Assembly (NCBI RefSeq): GCF_015356755.1
Contig: NZ_JADFCO010000060.1
Location: 62,001-126,000, forward strand
Reading direction: 5' to 3'
From: Nonlabens antarcticus
GTDB lineage: Bacteria; Bacteroidota; Bacteroidia; Flavobacteriales; Flavobacteriaceae
DNA: 64,000 bases
The notes beneath the pieces are model-generated. The model searched no databases. It was not told the DNA's origin and was given only the letters and a program-made list of their open reading frames with translations. The position numbers and the translations under genes were made by a program. Of the stretch, positions 1 through 7,631 are shown in pieces (the stretch's first letter is position 1; every line of letters starts with the position of its first letter).

Positions 1-232
1 CGACAGCTTGTTCGGTCTAGGTGGTGGAATCTTTACGGAAGATGAGGATGCAGCTTTTGAAATGGCGGCCAAACATTTTGATACGGGAATGGTATTTATC
101 AACTCCTTCGGGCTTGCGCAACCTAATATGCCCTTCGGCGGTGTAAAACGTTCTGGTTATGGACGCGAGCACGGTGGCTTTGGTGTGAAGGAATTTGTAA
201 ACGCTAAAGCGATCATGAGATTGGAGATGTAA
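1..232 (+). CDS. Aldehyde dehydrogenase family protein, C-terminal fragment (succinate-semialdehyde dehydrogenase-like)
   Basis: This is the last ~77 residues of a gene that begins before the window. The frame is open from base 2 and stops at TAA 230-232. The fragment reads FGLGGGIFT, then FINSFG, then PFGGVKRSGYGRE and FVN.K. This is the C-terminal signature of NAD(P)-dependent aldehyde dehydrogenases, where the GGVK.SG.GRE stretch belongs to the oligomerisation and cofactor region. The wording is closest to succinate-semialdehyde dehydrogenases (GabD type), which oxidise succinate semialdehyde to succinate in the cytoplasm. The catalytic Cys and Glu lie upstream of the window, so substrate assignment is inference. 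A strong terminator follows 44 bases after the stop, so the gene ends its transcript. Confidence 0.85.
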   Translation, partial: DSLFGLGGGIFTEDEDAAFEMAAKHFDTGMVFINSFGLAQPNMPFGGVKRSGYGREHGGFGVKEFVNAKAIMRLEM

Positions 233-275
233 TTTCCGGTTCTCAATTAAATTGAATTTGAAATTTATTTAGAGT

Positions 276-306
276 AAAAAACCACGGCTGCGCCGTGGTT
301 TTTTTT
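276..306. terminator. Rho-independent terminator, bidirectional
   Basis: A 7-bp GC-rich stem (CCACGGC 282-288 with GCCGTGG 292-298, loop TGC) is flanked by an A-run on the left and eight Ts on the right. It closes the aldehyde dehydrogenase transcript on the plus strand. Its A-run could also stop a minus-strand transcript. Confidence 0.9.
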
Positions 307-770
307 GACTTCCTGTTTCTTTCATCTTTTCAATTCAATGATTAGTATTGCATCATTTAATTTGAAATCGGCTGGTTAATTGACAGCCTTTGCGTTGTAG
401 AAGTGTGCATAATCGTCGGATCGGTGTGCGATGTGAAATATGAGGTATGTGGTATGAGGTATGAGCTAAAATTTAAGAAATGGATAATTAAAAAATAAAT
501 TTTATGTCACTAAATGCACATTAAAATTCTAGAATTGGTAAGTGGAAGGTAGAAAGTGAAAATTTAAAAAATCACCTTCAATCCAAATTAATGCTAGCAT
601 GACGCTCCTACCCACTTTTAATTTATGCAGTAAACAGATAAAACAGAAATTTTCCCGAGAACTATAGGAAGTGGCCAAAATCAAATTTTGAAAAATTGGT
701 AATAAAAATCAAAATTTGCGTAGCAGAAAGAGAGTGTAATCTGGTAACTGGTCACTAATAACTTAGAAAA
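307..770. other. Gene-free AT-rich stretch
   Basis: No open frame of convincing length or composition on either strand. The sequence is AT-rich with scattered short words and no hairpin or repeat that I could support. It lies downstream of both flanking transcripts (the aldehyde dehydrogenase on plus, the trmB operon on minus), so a promoter is not expected. Confidence 0.5.
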
Positions 771-1109
771 TCATTCCAATGCTTCCAACTCCAACAAAGG
801 ATCCCAAAACACCTCATCAAAATCCTGCACTTGGTCTTTATCAACCATAATTCCTTCACTTTCCAGCAGTTGCTGCATCAGATTTGTGCCTGGGAAATGA
901 TGTTTTCCCGTCAACAATCCATTGCGGTTTACGACCCGCTGCGCGGGCACTTCTGGTCTGGAATGTGCTGCATTCATGGCATAACCTACCGCACGGCTAC
1001 TACGTGGCGTTCCCAGATATTTGGCAATCGCACCGTAGCTCGTGACCCGACCGGCTGGAATTTGTTCCACGACATCATAAACGCGTTTAAAAAAGTCCGC
1101 ATTTGCCAT
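771..1109 (-). CDS. Alkyltransferase-like protein (MGMT family without the acceptor cysteine)
   Basis: This 112-residue protein has the DNA-binding fold of O6-alkylguanine-DNA alkyltransferases. The helix-turn-helix reads IPAGRVTSYGAIAKYLG, and the SSRAVG segment carries the arginine finger (about R39). The active-site motif, PCHRV in true alkyltransferases, reads PAQRV here (residues 55-59), so the alkyl-accepting cysteine is missing. Proteins of this kind (ATL/YbaZ) bind O6-alkylguanine, flip the base out and hand the lesion to nucleotide excision repair. In characterised ATLs the cysteine is usually Trp or Ala, so Ala fits. It is the third gene of the trmB operon, and its ATG overlaps the stop of the exporter gene by one base (TAATG), which suggests translational coupling. 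Confidence 0.82.
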   Translation of the reverse strand: MANADFFKRVYDVVEQIPAGRVTSYGAIAKYLGTPRSSRAVGYAMNAAHSRPEVPAQRVVNRNGLLTGKHHFPGTNLMQQLLESEGIMVDKDQVQDFDEVFWDPLLELEALE

Positions 1110-1729
1110 TATGTGATTCTTATAAAGGTGAAAATGGCAATCGCCAGAGTCATTACTCCAAGTAAATAATTTATTTTTCTCGCAAAGGTGTCACTATCAA
1201 ATCCAAAGCGTTTGACGTATTTTATATAGGCACACAACATCAAAAAAGTTCCCAGCGTCGCTCCCAGAATAAATAAATGCGCCATGGGAAATTTAAAGGT
1301 AAAAGCACCACGGCCGGCAAGAAAAGCGCTAAATCCTATGTAAAACGGAATGGGAAACACATTTAACGCAGACAAAATAATTCCTTGCCCGAATAGCTTG
1401 TAATCTGCATTGTGGACTGGCTTTAAGGTAGGTTTTGTATCGAGCCGTGCGCGTATGAAAAAATAGACGGACAGTCCCACAAAAATGATGATCGCAAAAC
1501 GTTCCACCATCAACAACGCATCTGGATTGTTACTCAATAATTCAGAAAAAAAGACACCTATATAAACCTGGGCTATGACGACCAGTGAAGCGCCCATTGC
1601 AAAAATAATGGCAGCGCGCCGGCCTTGTTTTACACTGATTTTAGCCGCGGTTAAGTTCAGCAATCCTGGCGGTATGACACCTACAAAACCTATGGCAAAG
1701 CCAAAAATAAAGTGTAAAAAACTACTCAT
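1109..1729 (-). CDS. LysE/RhtB family transporter
   Basis: A 206-residue protein, almost wholly hydrophobic, with about six membrane segments. The N-terminus has GFVGVIPPGLLNL followed by a basic QGRR loop. This matches the LysE/RhtB/ArgO exporter family, which has an N-terminal P-G-P-like motif and usually 190-220 residues. Characterised members export amino acids or homoserine lactones across the inner membrane. No substrate can be read from the sequence. The start codon overlaps the trmB stop as ATGA (4 bases), and the stop overlaps the next gene by one base, so the three genes form one compact operon. Confidence 0.8.
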   Translation of the reverse strand: MSSFLHFIFGFAIGFVGVIPPGLLNLTAAKISVKQGRRAAIIFAMGASLVVIAQVYIGVFFSELLSNNPDALLMVERFAIIIFVGLSVYFFIRARLDTKPTLKPVHNADYKLFGQGIILSALNVFPIPFYIGFSAFLAGRGAFTFKFPMAHLFILGATLGTFLMLCAYIKYVKRFGFDSDTFARKINYLLGVMTLAIAIFTFIRIT

Positions 1730-2397
1730 CCACGTAACTTGAACTTCATATAAGTAATAGGTTTGCCTATGTCAAGATACTGTTTTTCGTAGAAAGTCTG
1801 AGTTCCCACCACTTCGTCTGGCGCTTCTGTATTAGTGTAAATATTATGGTGCGCATATAAAATCTCTTCACCCATGCCCTCCAGAAGACCCAGCGTGTAG
1901 CCGTGCATGTATTCTGAGTCGGTTTTTAGGTGGATAATTCCGTCTGGTTTTAAGATCTGGCGGTATTTATCCAGGAATTCTGGATTTGTCATGCGGTGTT
2001 TTGTGCGCTTGTATTTGATTTGCGGGTCTGGAAAAGTGATCCATATTTCTGAAACTTCCGCTTTCGCGAAAGCGGAATCCACCAGCTCAATCTGGGTTCT
2101 AATAAATGCTACGTTGTCCAGACCTTCTTCAATCGCCGTTTTTGCACCACGCCAGAATCTTGCGCCCTTAATGTCGATTCCTATGAAATTGCGTTCTGGA
2201 TATTTACGAGCGAGTGCTACTGTATACTCACCCTTACCACAGCCCAATTCCAATGTAATGGGTTTATCATTCTTAAAGAATTTTGCCCATTTTCCTTTCC
2301 ACTCAAAATCCGCTACCATTTCCTCACGGGTGGGCTGGATCACGTTTGGGAAAGTTTCATTCTCCCTAAAACGCTTCAATTTATTTTTACTTCCCAA
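1726..2397 (-). CDS. trmB: tRNA (guanine-N7-)-methyltransferase
   Basis: A 223-residue class I SAM-dependent methyltransferase that makes m7G46 in the variable loop of tRNAs. The SAM motif LELGCGKGEY lies at residues 49-58 and GIDIKG follows at strand 2. The TrmB signature FPDP.IKYKRTKHR lies near residue 121, and a C-terminal TNTEAPD.V.GTQTFYE segment contacts tRNA. Length and motif order are normal. One oddity is the palindromic repeat at 2056-2077, which is translated as SAFAKAE (residues 108-114) just before the WITFPDP strand, at a point where other TrmB proteins are shorter or variable in my memory. First gene of the three-gene minus operon. Confidence 0.95.
   Translation of the reverse strand: MGSKNKLKRFRENETFPNVIQPTREEMVADFEWKGKWAKFFKNDKPITLELGCGKGEYTVALARKYPERNFIGIDIKGARFWRGAKTAIEEGLDNVAFIRTQIELVDSAFAKAEVSEIWITFPDPQIKYKRTKHRMTNPEFLDKYRQILKPDGIIHLKTDSEYMHGYTLGLLEGMGEEILYAHHNIYTNTEAPDEVVGTQTFYEKQYLDIGKPITYMKFKLRG
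2056..2077. repeat. Dispersed palindrome, copy 1 (22-bp perfect dyad, in trmB)
   Basis: Core CGCTTTCGCGAAAGCG, extended to 22 bp of perfect symmetry (outer arms TTC and GAA). Translated as AFAKA on the minus strand. Confidence 0.95.
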
Positions 2398-2428
2398 AAC
2401 AATTATTTAAAGGTTAGATAATCTACCG

Positions 2429-2462
2429 TTTGCCATACCGTTGATAGTAGGCAGTATCTTTA
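2429..2462 (+). promoter_or_regulatory. Putative flavobacterial promoter for the glycosyltransferase gene
   Basis: TTTG at 2429-2432 and TATCTTTA at 2455-2462 are separated by 22 bases. This is one mismatch from the Bacteroidota consensus TTTG-N17-23-TAnnTTTG. The ATG follows only 4 bases after the box, so the transcript would be nearly leaderless. Pattern match only. Confidence 0.35.
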
Positions 2463-2466
2463 TCGC

Positions 2467-3576
2467 ATGCAAATATCTAAAAACATTTTGGTTGCACCAC
2501 TAAATTGGGGATTGGGTCATGCGACTCGATGTATTCCGGTGGTCCAAGCGATTTTAGATAATGGCGATTGCCCCATTGTAGCTAGCGATGGGCCTGCTCT
2601 TGAACTATTGAAGAAGGAATTTCCAGACCTTCTCGCTCTTGAATTACCCTCTTATCATATCAAATATGGAGCAGAGGGTGAAAATCTAAAATTAAAATTA
2701 CTTAAAGATTCTCCTAAAATCTGGAATGCCATACGAGCAGAGCACAAACTATTATCGCATATCATCCATAGATATCATCTGGATGGAGTCATAAGTGATA
2801 ACCGGCTAGGTTTGTATAATGCTACTATTCCATGCGTAATCATATCACACCAGTTGCAGGTATTGTCTGGAGGAACGACCTGGTTGAGTACCCAGCTGCA
2901 TTTACATTATATCAAAAAATTCCATGCTTGCTGGATTCCCGACCATGAAAATTATCCAAATCTCACCGGAAAGCTTTCCTTGAACACTGATAGCTCCCTA
3001 AAAAAAGTTTATTTAGGACCCATAAGTCGATTTAATGAGAACGGAATTAAAATGCACAAATATGATTTACTAATACTGCTTTCTGGTCCAGAACCTCAAC
3101 GCAGTATTGTAGAAAAAAAACTGCTGGAACAAGCAAGCACTTATAATGGTAGGATTCTTTTTATCGCTGGAATTGTAGAATCTACCCAAACAGTTCATAA
3201 AAAGGGCAACCTCACCTATCATAATTTTTTATCTACTGAAGGTTTACAAAAAGCAATGGATAGGTCTGAAATAGTACTTTGCCGCAGTGGCTACACCAGT
3301 ATTATGGATTTGAGCGCCCTAAAAAAGAAAGCATTCTTTATCCCCACACCAGGTCAATTTGAACAAGAATACCTGGCAGCACACTTAGAGGAACAAAATC
3401 TAGCACCTTTTGCCACTCAAAATAATTTTGAGATGAGCATGCTGGATCGAGTAAAGGGCTATTCAGGATTAGGAAGTCTTCAGGAAGGAAGGACAGATTT
3501 AGGTTCTTTAATAGCAGCAACCTTTTCTAAAGTAAACGAGAACTCAGACCCTATACCCAGCTCGCTATCCACATAA
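2467..3576 (+). CDS. MurG-like glycosyltransferase (GT28-like, GT-B fold)
   Basis: A 369-residue protein. The N-terminus ILVAPLNWGLGHATRCIPV has the glycine-rich GxGH loop that opens GT-B enzymes of the MurG/GT28 type. The C-terminal half contains LCRSGYTSIMDLSALKKKAFFIPTPGQFEQEYLA, which resembles the nucleotide-sugar-binding segment of MurG (SG..ti.E....p.i.iP.p...dq...A). No membrane segment or signal peptide is seen. It probably transfers a sugar from a UDP or similar donor to a lipid or envelope acceptor at the cytoplasmic face, but the acceptor is unknown. Its last 97 bases overlap the 3' end of the convergent histidine kinase gene. Start chosen at the only ATG before the conserved motif. 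Confidence 0.75.
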   Translation: MQISKNILVAPLNWGLGHATRCIPVVQAILDNGDCPIVASDGPALELLKKEFPDLLALELPSYHIKYGAEGENLKLKLLKDSPKIWNAIRAEHKLLSHIIHRYHLDGVISDNRLGLYNATIPCVIISHQLQVLSGGTTWLSTQLHLHYIKKFHACWIPDHENYPNLTGKLSLNTDSSLKKVYLGPISRFNENGIKMHKYDLLILLSGPEPQRSIVEKKLLEQASTYNGRILFIAGIVESTQTVHKKGNLTYHNFLSTEGLQKAMDRSEIVLCRSGYTSIMDLSALKKKAFFIPTPGQFEQEYLAAHLEEQNLAPFATQNNFEMSMLDRVKGYSGLGSLQEGRTDLGSLIAATFSKVNENSDPIPSSLST

Positions 3577-4565
3577 GCTCTCTCGTTATGAGCTTCTACT
3601 ATGTGTTTTACAATCGCAAGTCCTAATCCAGAACCACCTTCTTTACGAGAACCTGTTCGGTCTACTCTAAAAAAACGTTCAAACAATCGCGGGACGAAAG
3701 GTCTTGCAATTCCCTCACCATTATCTGTAACTCTGACTATGACTTTGTTGTTGATTAGGTCTTCAATAGCAATTTCTGTAGTACCATTTTTTTTGCCGTA
3801 CTTAATAGAATTGACAAGTAAGTTTGCTATCACTTGTTGTATGCGTTCTTGATCCGCTCGCACCATGATCGGTTTTCTATACACCATATCAAAATCAATC
3901 GTTATGCTTTTTTTGGCCGCTTTCATTTCAAATTGGTCAAATACCTGGCGTATCAAATCGACAATATCAAATTCGGTTTTTTCTAGACTCATATCGCCTA
4001 TTTCTAGTTTTGTAATCATGTCTAGATCATTCACGATATAAGTCAATCGTTCTACCCCTTTCTGTGCTCTTGCCAGATACTTTTTACGAATAGCTTTATC
4101 CTTATGAGCACCTTCAATTAAAGTATCGATATATCCCTGTACGGTGAATAGCGGCGTTTTAAGTTCATGAGAAATGTTACCTAAGATTTCTTTTCTATAG
4201 GCCTCACGCACTTTTAATGTTTCTATCTCGATTTTTTTGTTTCGTGCAAATTGTTCGACTTGCTTAGTAAGTGTGCGCATGTCAGTTGCAACTTCTCTTT
4301 CTGCAAAATCTGTGGACTCCAGTAAACTCACATCTTCGTAGATCTTTTTGATGCGGCGGTAGATAAATTTTTGCACTCTGTATTGAATAACAACAATACA
4401 TACAAGGAAAATACAAGGGATTAAGGTCAGGAACTGCCACGGTAATATTGTTGCTCCTGATATGTGAAGCAAACCAAGAAACCCGCCAAATATCATCGTT
4501 ATAAAAAATGATGATCTTAACGCAAATCTATAGCTGCGCCTTGTGCTGTTACTTTGACTGGACAT
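3480..4565 (-). CDS. Sensor histidine kinase, PhoR-like
   Basis: A 361-residue inner-membrane sensor kinase. Two hydrophobic segments (about 16-36 and 40-60) leave almost no periplasmic loop, so the input is probably membrane-embedded or intracellular. A coiled linker leads to the HisKA helix with ISHELKTPL, phospho-acceptor H133. The ATPase domain shows the N box NLLVNSIKYG, G1 DNGEGI, F box LFERFFRVD and G2 GGSGLGLAIV, so it should be catalytically complete. The start overlaps the end of the response regulator gene by 17 bases, a standard coupled pair. Bacteroidota often call this pair PhoR/PhoB-like, but no phosphate genes lie nearby, so the signal is unassigned. Its 3' end overlaps the opposite-strand glycosyltransferase gene. 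Confidence 0.9.
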   Translation of the reverse strand: MSSQSNSTRRSYRFALRSSFFITMIFGGFLGLLHISGATILPWQFLTLIPCIFLVCIVVIQYRVQKFIYRRIKKIYEDVSLLESTDFAEREVATDMRTLTKQVEQFARNKKIEIETLKVREAYRKEILGNISHELKTPLFTVQGYIDTLIEGAHKDKAIRKKYLARAQKGVERLTYIVNDLDMITKLEIGDMSLEKTEFDIVDLIRQVFDQFEMKAAKKSITIDFDMVYRKPIMVRADQERIQQVIANLLVNSIKYGKKNGTTEIAIEDLINNKVIVRVTDNGEGIARPFVPRLFERFFRVDRTGSRKEGGSGLGLAIVKHIVEAHNERAYVDSELGIGSEFSFTLEKVAAIKEPKSVLPS

Positions 4566-5241
4566 ACTTATATCCTACCCCTTTAACTGTTTTGAATCTT
4601 TTATCGCCTAGTTTTTCCCTTAATTTCCTTATGTGAACATCAATCGTACGACCTCCAACGACAACATCATTTCCCCATACTACGTCAAGTATTTCCTCCC
4701 GGGTATAAACTTTACCTGGTTGCGTAGTAAGTAAGGAAAGCAGTTCAAATTCCTTACGAGGTAAAATAAGTTCTTCTTTTTTAAAGAAGATTTTATACTG
4801 ATCTCGATCTATAATTAGATCGCCCAGTTTTTTTGTTGTGTCTTCTAATTCCTTGTCGGTTGAATTGCGTCTGAGTAAGGATTTTACTTTAGAAACGAGA
4901 ACTCTAGGTTTTACTGGTTTTGTAATATAATCATCTGCACCTGCGTCAAACCCAGCAATCATAGAATAATCCTCACTACGAGCCGTGAAAAAGGTAATAA
5001 TCGTTTTATCTAATTCTGGCATTTTGCGCATTTTTTCACAGGCTTCAATGCCATCCATTACGGGCATCATAACATCTAGAATGATCAAGTCAGGCTTTTT
5101 CTTTTTAGCTTTTTTGATTGCTTCCTCGCCATTCTCTGCTGTATAGACCTGATAACCCTCGTTCTTGAGATTATAACTCACAATTTCCAGAATATCTGGC
5201 TCATCGTCAACGAGTAAAATTTTTGCTTTAGACTCTTTCAT
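4549..5241 (-). CDS. Response regulator, OmpR/PhoB family
   Basis: A 230-residue two-domain regulator. The receiver domain (about 5-125) has the acidic pair VDDEPD, the phospho-acceptor D56 in LIILDVMMPVMDG and the conserved lysine in ITKPVKP. The C-terminal winged helix (about 135-228) has the REEILDVVWG, GRTIDVHIRKLREKLG and VKGVGYKY motifs of Trans_reg_C. It should be phosphorylated by the kinase encoded immediately downstream (17-base overlap) and bind direct-repeat operators as a dimer. The upstream gap to the divergent cargo gene contains two inverted repeats that could be autoregulatory sites. The target regulon is not visible here. Confidence 0.92.
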   Translation of the reverse strand: MKESKAKILLVDDEPDILEIVSYNLKNEGYQVYTAENGEEAIKKAKKKKPDLIILDVMMPVMDGIEACEKMRKMPELDKTIITFFTARSEDYSMIAGFDAGADDYITKPVKPRVLVSKVKSLLRRNSTDKELEDTTKKLGDLIIDRDQYKIFFKKEELILPRKEFELLSLLTTQPGKVYTREEILDVVWGNDVVVGGRTIDVHIRKLREKLGDKRFKTVKGVGYKYVQSK

Positions 5242-5280
5242 AGGACTTTAAATGGACTGCTAATTTAGGTAAATCTACCT

Positions 5281-5354
5281 ATAAGCTATTTCTTGTAAGG
5301 TTAGCTTATGGTTAACTCTTTGTCACCACAACCATTTACTTTAAATGTAGTGGT
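5281..5354. promoter_or_regulatory. Two inverted repeats in the divergent intergenic region
   Basis: ATAAGCTA 5281-5288 is mirrored by TAGCTTAT 5302-5309. ACCAC 5325-5329 with a CATTT core is mirrored by AAATG and GTGGT up to 5354. Both lie upstream of the response regulator gene (minus) and of the T9SS cargo gene (plus). They could be operators or an unusual hairpin pair. No T-run supports termination. Confidence 0.35.
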
Positions 5355-5367
5355 ATTGATGTGAGTT

Positions 5368-5383
5368 CGCTTTCGCGAAAGCG
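5368..5383. repeat. Dispersed palindrome, copy 2 (intergenic)
   Basis: Perfect 16-bp CGCTTTCGCGAAAGCG between the response regulator and the T9SS cargo gene. Confidence 0.95.
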
Positions 5384-5510
5384 GACTTACTTTATCGTTC
5401 TATTACAATAAGAGTCGATAACGGTCCAATCAAGCTTACGGAAACACAAATACTGCAGGATAATTACATCAAACTAATTGATTATCATATATTTGAGAAA
5501 ATACCTACTC

Positions 5511-7550
5511 ATGAAACAAACTTACTTTCTAATCGTATCATTCTTAATAACGGCTGTCGCATTTGCGCAACAACCGTTGATCACAGGAATTCTAGATGGC
5601 AGTTGTAGTGGAGGTGAACCTAAGGTCGTTGAGATTTTTGCAGATGGCGCTGTAGATTTCACACTCTATTCTGCAGAAAAATCTAGTAATGGCGGCACAT
5701 TTGGCACCATAGTAGATCTTTCTTTTTTTGAAACCGTTACCAATGATTTTGTATATCTGGTAAATAACAAAGTAGAATTTCAAGCAGAATTTCCCGATGT
5801 GGCAGATGCTAATATCCTACAATCTGGGACCGCTTCCATCAACGGCGATGACCCAGTGAGAATAATTCTTACCAGTTCTGGAGATGTTGTTGATCAGTAT
5901 GGTTTTGTAGATTCTGACAATGAACCTTTCAACTGGAATTACATGGATTCGTTTGCTAAACGCATCAATGGGACTGGGCCGGACGCTACATTTATACCTG
6001 ATAACTGGAATTTTAATGCTGCTAATACATTAGATAATCAAGGTTTATGTAATGGAGGAACGCTTTTATCAGCAGTAATTGATGCAGGTTCCTACAATTC
6101 AACTGCTACTACAAACCCCACTATAAAAGTCAACGCAGCTATAACAGGTTTAAGTTATTTTGAAAATAATGGTCCCTCAAACGAGGATTCGTTTTCTTTA
6201 TCCGCAATGAATTTAACTGGTAATGTGACAGTAACTTCTAGTATTTTTAGAATTTCACTTACTTCCGGGTCTGGTTATACAACCAGTATTGCTGTTTCTC
6301 CTACTACTGGAACCGTACCCAGCACAATTATATATGTACGACTGCCTGCGGGACTATCTCCTGATGAATATGCAGAGACTATCATGCTTACATCTCCTGG
6401 TGCCATTGATAAAGAAGTAAATGTTTCAGGAACGGTAACAGCAGATGATCCACAGGTTACTATTACCGCAAACCTAGATAATTTGCAATATTCAGTTGGA
6501 AACGGCCCATCTGAGCCCGAGAACTTCTCTGTTTCTGGATTGTTTCTGGACACTGATGGAATAACCGTCACCGTACCAAACCCGTTTGAGATTTCTACCA
6601 CAGCTGGCGGTACATACTCGCAGACACTATCGTTCCCTGCAAATACTAGTGGAACTGTAGCATCAACTGATATCTTTATTAGACTTAATGCTGGGCAAAA
6701 CATAGGCGACTATACCGTTGCATTAATCGCAAGTGCGACTGGTGCAAACGATCAATCACTTAATGTTTCAGGTAGTGTCTCAGCAGCTGTTGCCTGTGCT
6801 TCTGAAGGGAGTATTATTATTACTGAAATTATGAAAAATCCTCAAGTCGTGGGTGATAACACAGGAGAATACTTTGAATTATACAACACAACATCTGACG
6901 ATATAGACCTGCAATCCTGGGTCATTAAAGATGACGCAACTGGTAGCGAAATGCATGTTATCGAAAACTCAGTTATCATTGCTGCTGGTCAGTACATTCT
7001 TTTAGCTAGATCCAGCACAGACAATGGTGGCCTATCACCTGCGTACGTTTATGGAGGAACTGGTAACGTCAGCTTAGGTAATGGAACTGATGGTTTAATC
7101 ATAGAATGTAATGGCGCTACCGTTGATCAGGTAATTTATAACAACAGCACGTTTCCTAATGATGTAGGAAAAAGCATGGAGCTAGCTGCCACTAAACTAG
7201 GCGCGACAGATAATGATAATGGTGTAAACTGGGGCAGTGCAACAACAACTTTTGGTGCTGGGGACTTTGGTACTCCAGGAACTATAAATGATTTTACGTT
7301 ATCCATCAAAGGAATTCAAAAACTCACTTTCTCTTTATATCCCAATCCAGTAGCTTCAGGAGTTTTAAACATTCAATCATCTAATGGAAGTGTTTTTGAT
7401 GTTACCATTTATTCAACCTTAGGACAACAAGTGATCTTTAAAAAATCAGTCACAAGTTCCATTAATATAGATAATCTAGCCAGCGGACTTTATATTGTGA
7501 AAATTGTGCAGGGAGACAACTCTCAAACGCGCAAATTGATCGTCAATTAG
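5511..7550 (+). CDS. Secreted protein with lamin-tail domain and T9SS type A sorting domain
   Basis: A 679-residue exported protein. I take ATG 5511 as the start because it gives a clean signal peptide (MKQT...ITAVAFA, cleavage before Q). An upstream TTG in frame adds only residues that spoil it. After an N-terminal lamin-tail-like segment (GSCSGGEPKVVEIFADG) come two tandem Ig-like modules of ~110 residues; each contains an F.NNGPS or VGNGPS element, a GTV.ST segment and a final NVSG. A second lamin-tail domain (IIITEIMKNP, GEYFELYN, LQSWVIKDD, ILLAR) follows. The last ~80 residues form the T9SS type A sorting domain, with LYPNP, TLGQQV, LASGLYIVKI and a KLIVN end. The protein should cross the outer membrane through the SprA translocon and be surface-attached or released. 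Function unknown. Confidence 0.85.
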   Translation: MKQTYFLIVSFLITAVAFAQQPLITGILDGSCSGGEPKVVEIFADGAVDFTLYSAEKSSNGGTFGTIVDLSFFETVTNDFVYLVNNKVEFQAEFPDVADANILQSGTASINGDDPVRIILTSSGDVVDQYGFVDSDNEPFNWNYMDSFAKRINGTGPDATFIPDNWNFNAANTLDNQGLCNGGTLLSAVIDAGSYNSTATTNPTIKVNAAITGLSYFENNGPSNEDSFSLSAMNLTGNVTVTSSIFRISLTSGSGYTTSIAVSPTTGTVPSTIIYVRLPAGLSPDEYAETIMLTSPGAIDKEVNVSGTVTADDPQVTITANLDNLQYSVGNGPSEPENFSVSGLFLDTDGITVTVPNPFEISTTAGGTYSQTLSFPANTSGTVASTDIFIRLNAGQNIGDYTVALIASATGANDQSLNVSGSVSAAVACASEGSIIITEIMKNPQVVGDNTGEYFELYNTTSDDIDLQSWVIKDDATGSEMHVIENSVIIAAGQYILLARSSTDNGGLSPAYVYGGTGNVSLGNGTDGLIIECNGATVDQVIYNNSTFPNDVGKSMELAATKLGATDNDNGVNWGSATTTFGAGDFGTPGTINDFTLSIKGIQKLTFSLYPNPVASGVLNIQSSNGSVFDVTIYSTLGQQVIFKKSVTSSINIDNLASGLYIVKIVQGDNSQTRKLIVN

Positions 7551-7574
7551 TGGTGAATCGTTTTATATCAAACT

Positions 7575-7604
7575 AGCGCCTCAGATCATCCTGCGGCGCT
7601 TTTT
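7575..7604 (+). terminator. Rho-independent terminator of the cargo gene
   Basis: AGCGCC 7575-7580 pairs with GGCGCT 7595-7600, followed by a short T-run. It sits 25 bases after the stop codon of the T9SS cargo gene and separates it from the LuxE-like gene. Confidence 0.65.
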
Positions 7605-7631
7605 GTTTATTTTTGTACCAAAGCCTTTACA

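Noticed and set aside
831-1169. Plus-strand frame opposite the alkyltransferase-like gene
   Set aside because: It is antisense to two genes with clear family motifs and has no features of its own.
5478-5510. Upstream TTG start for the T9SS cargo protein
   Set aside because: It puts eleven extra residues before a perfectly good signal peptide starting at ATG 5511.
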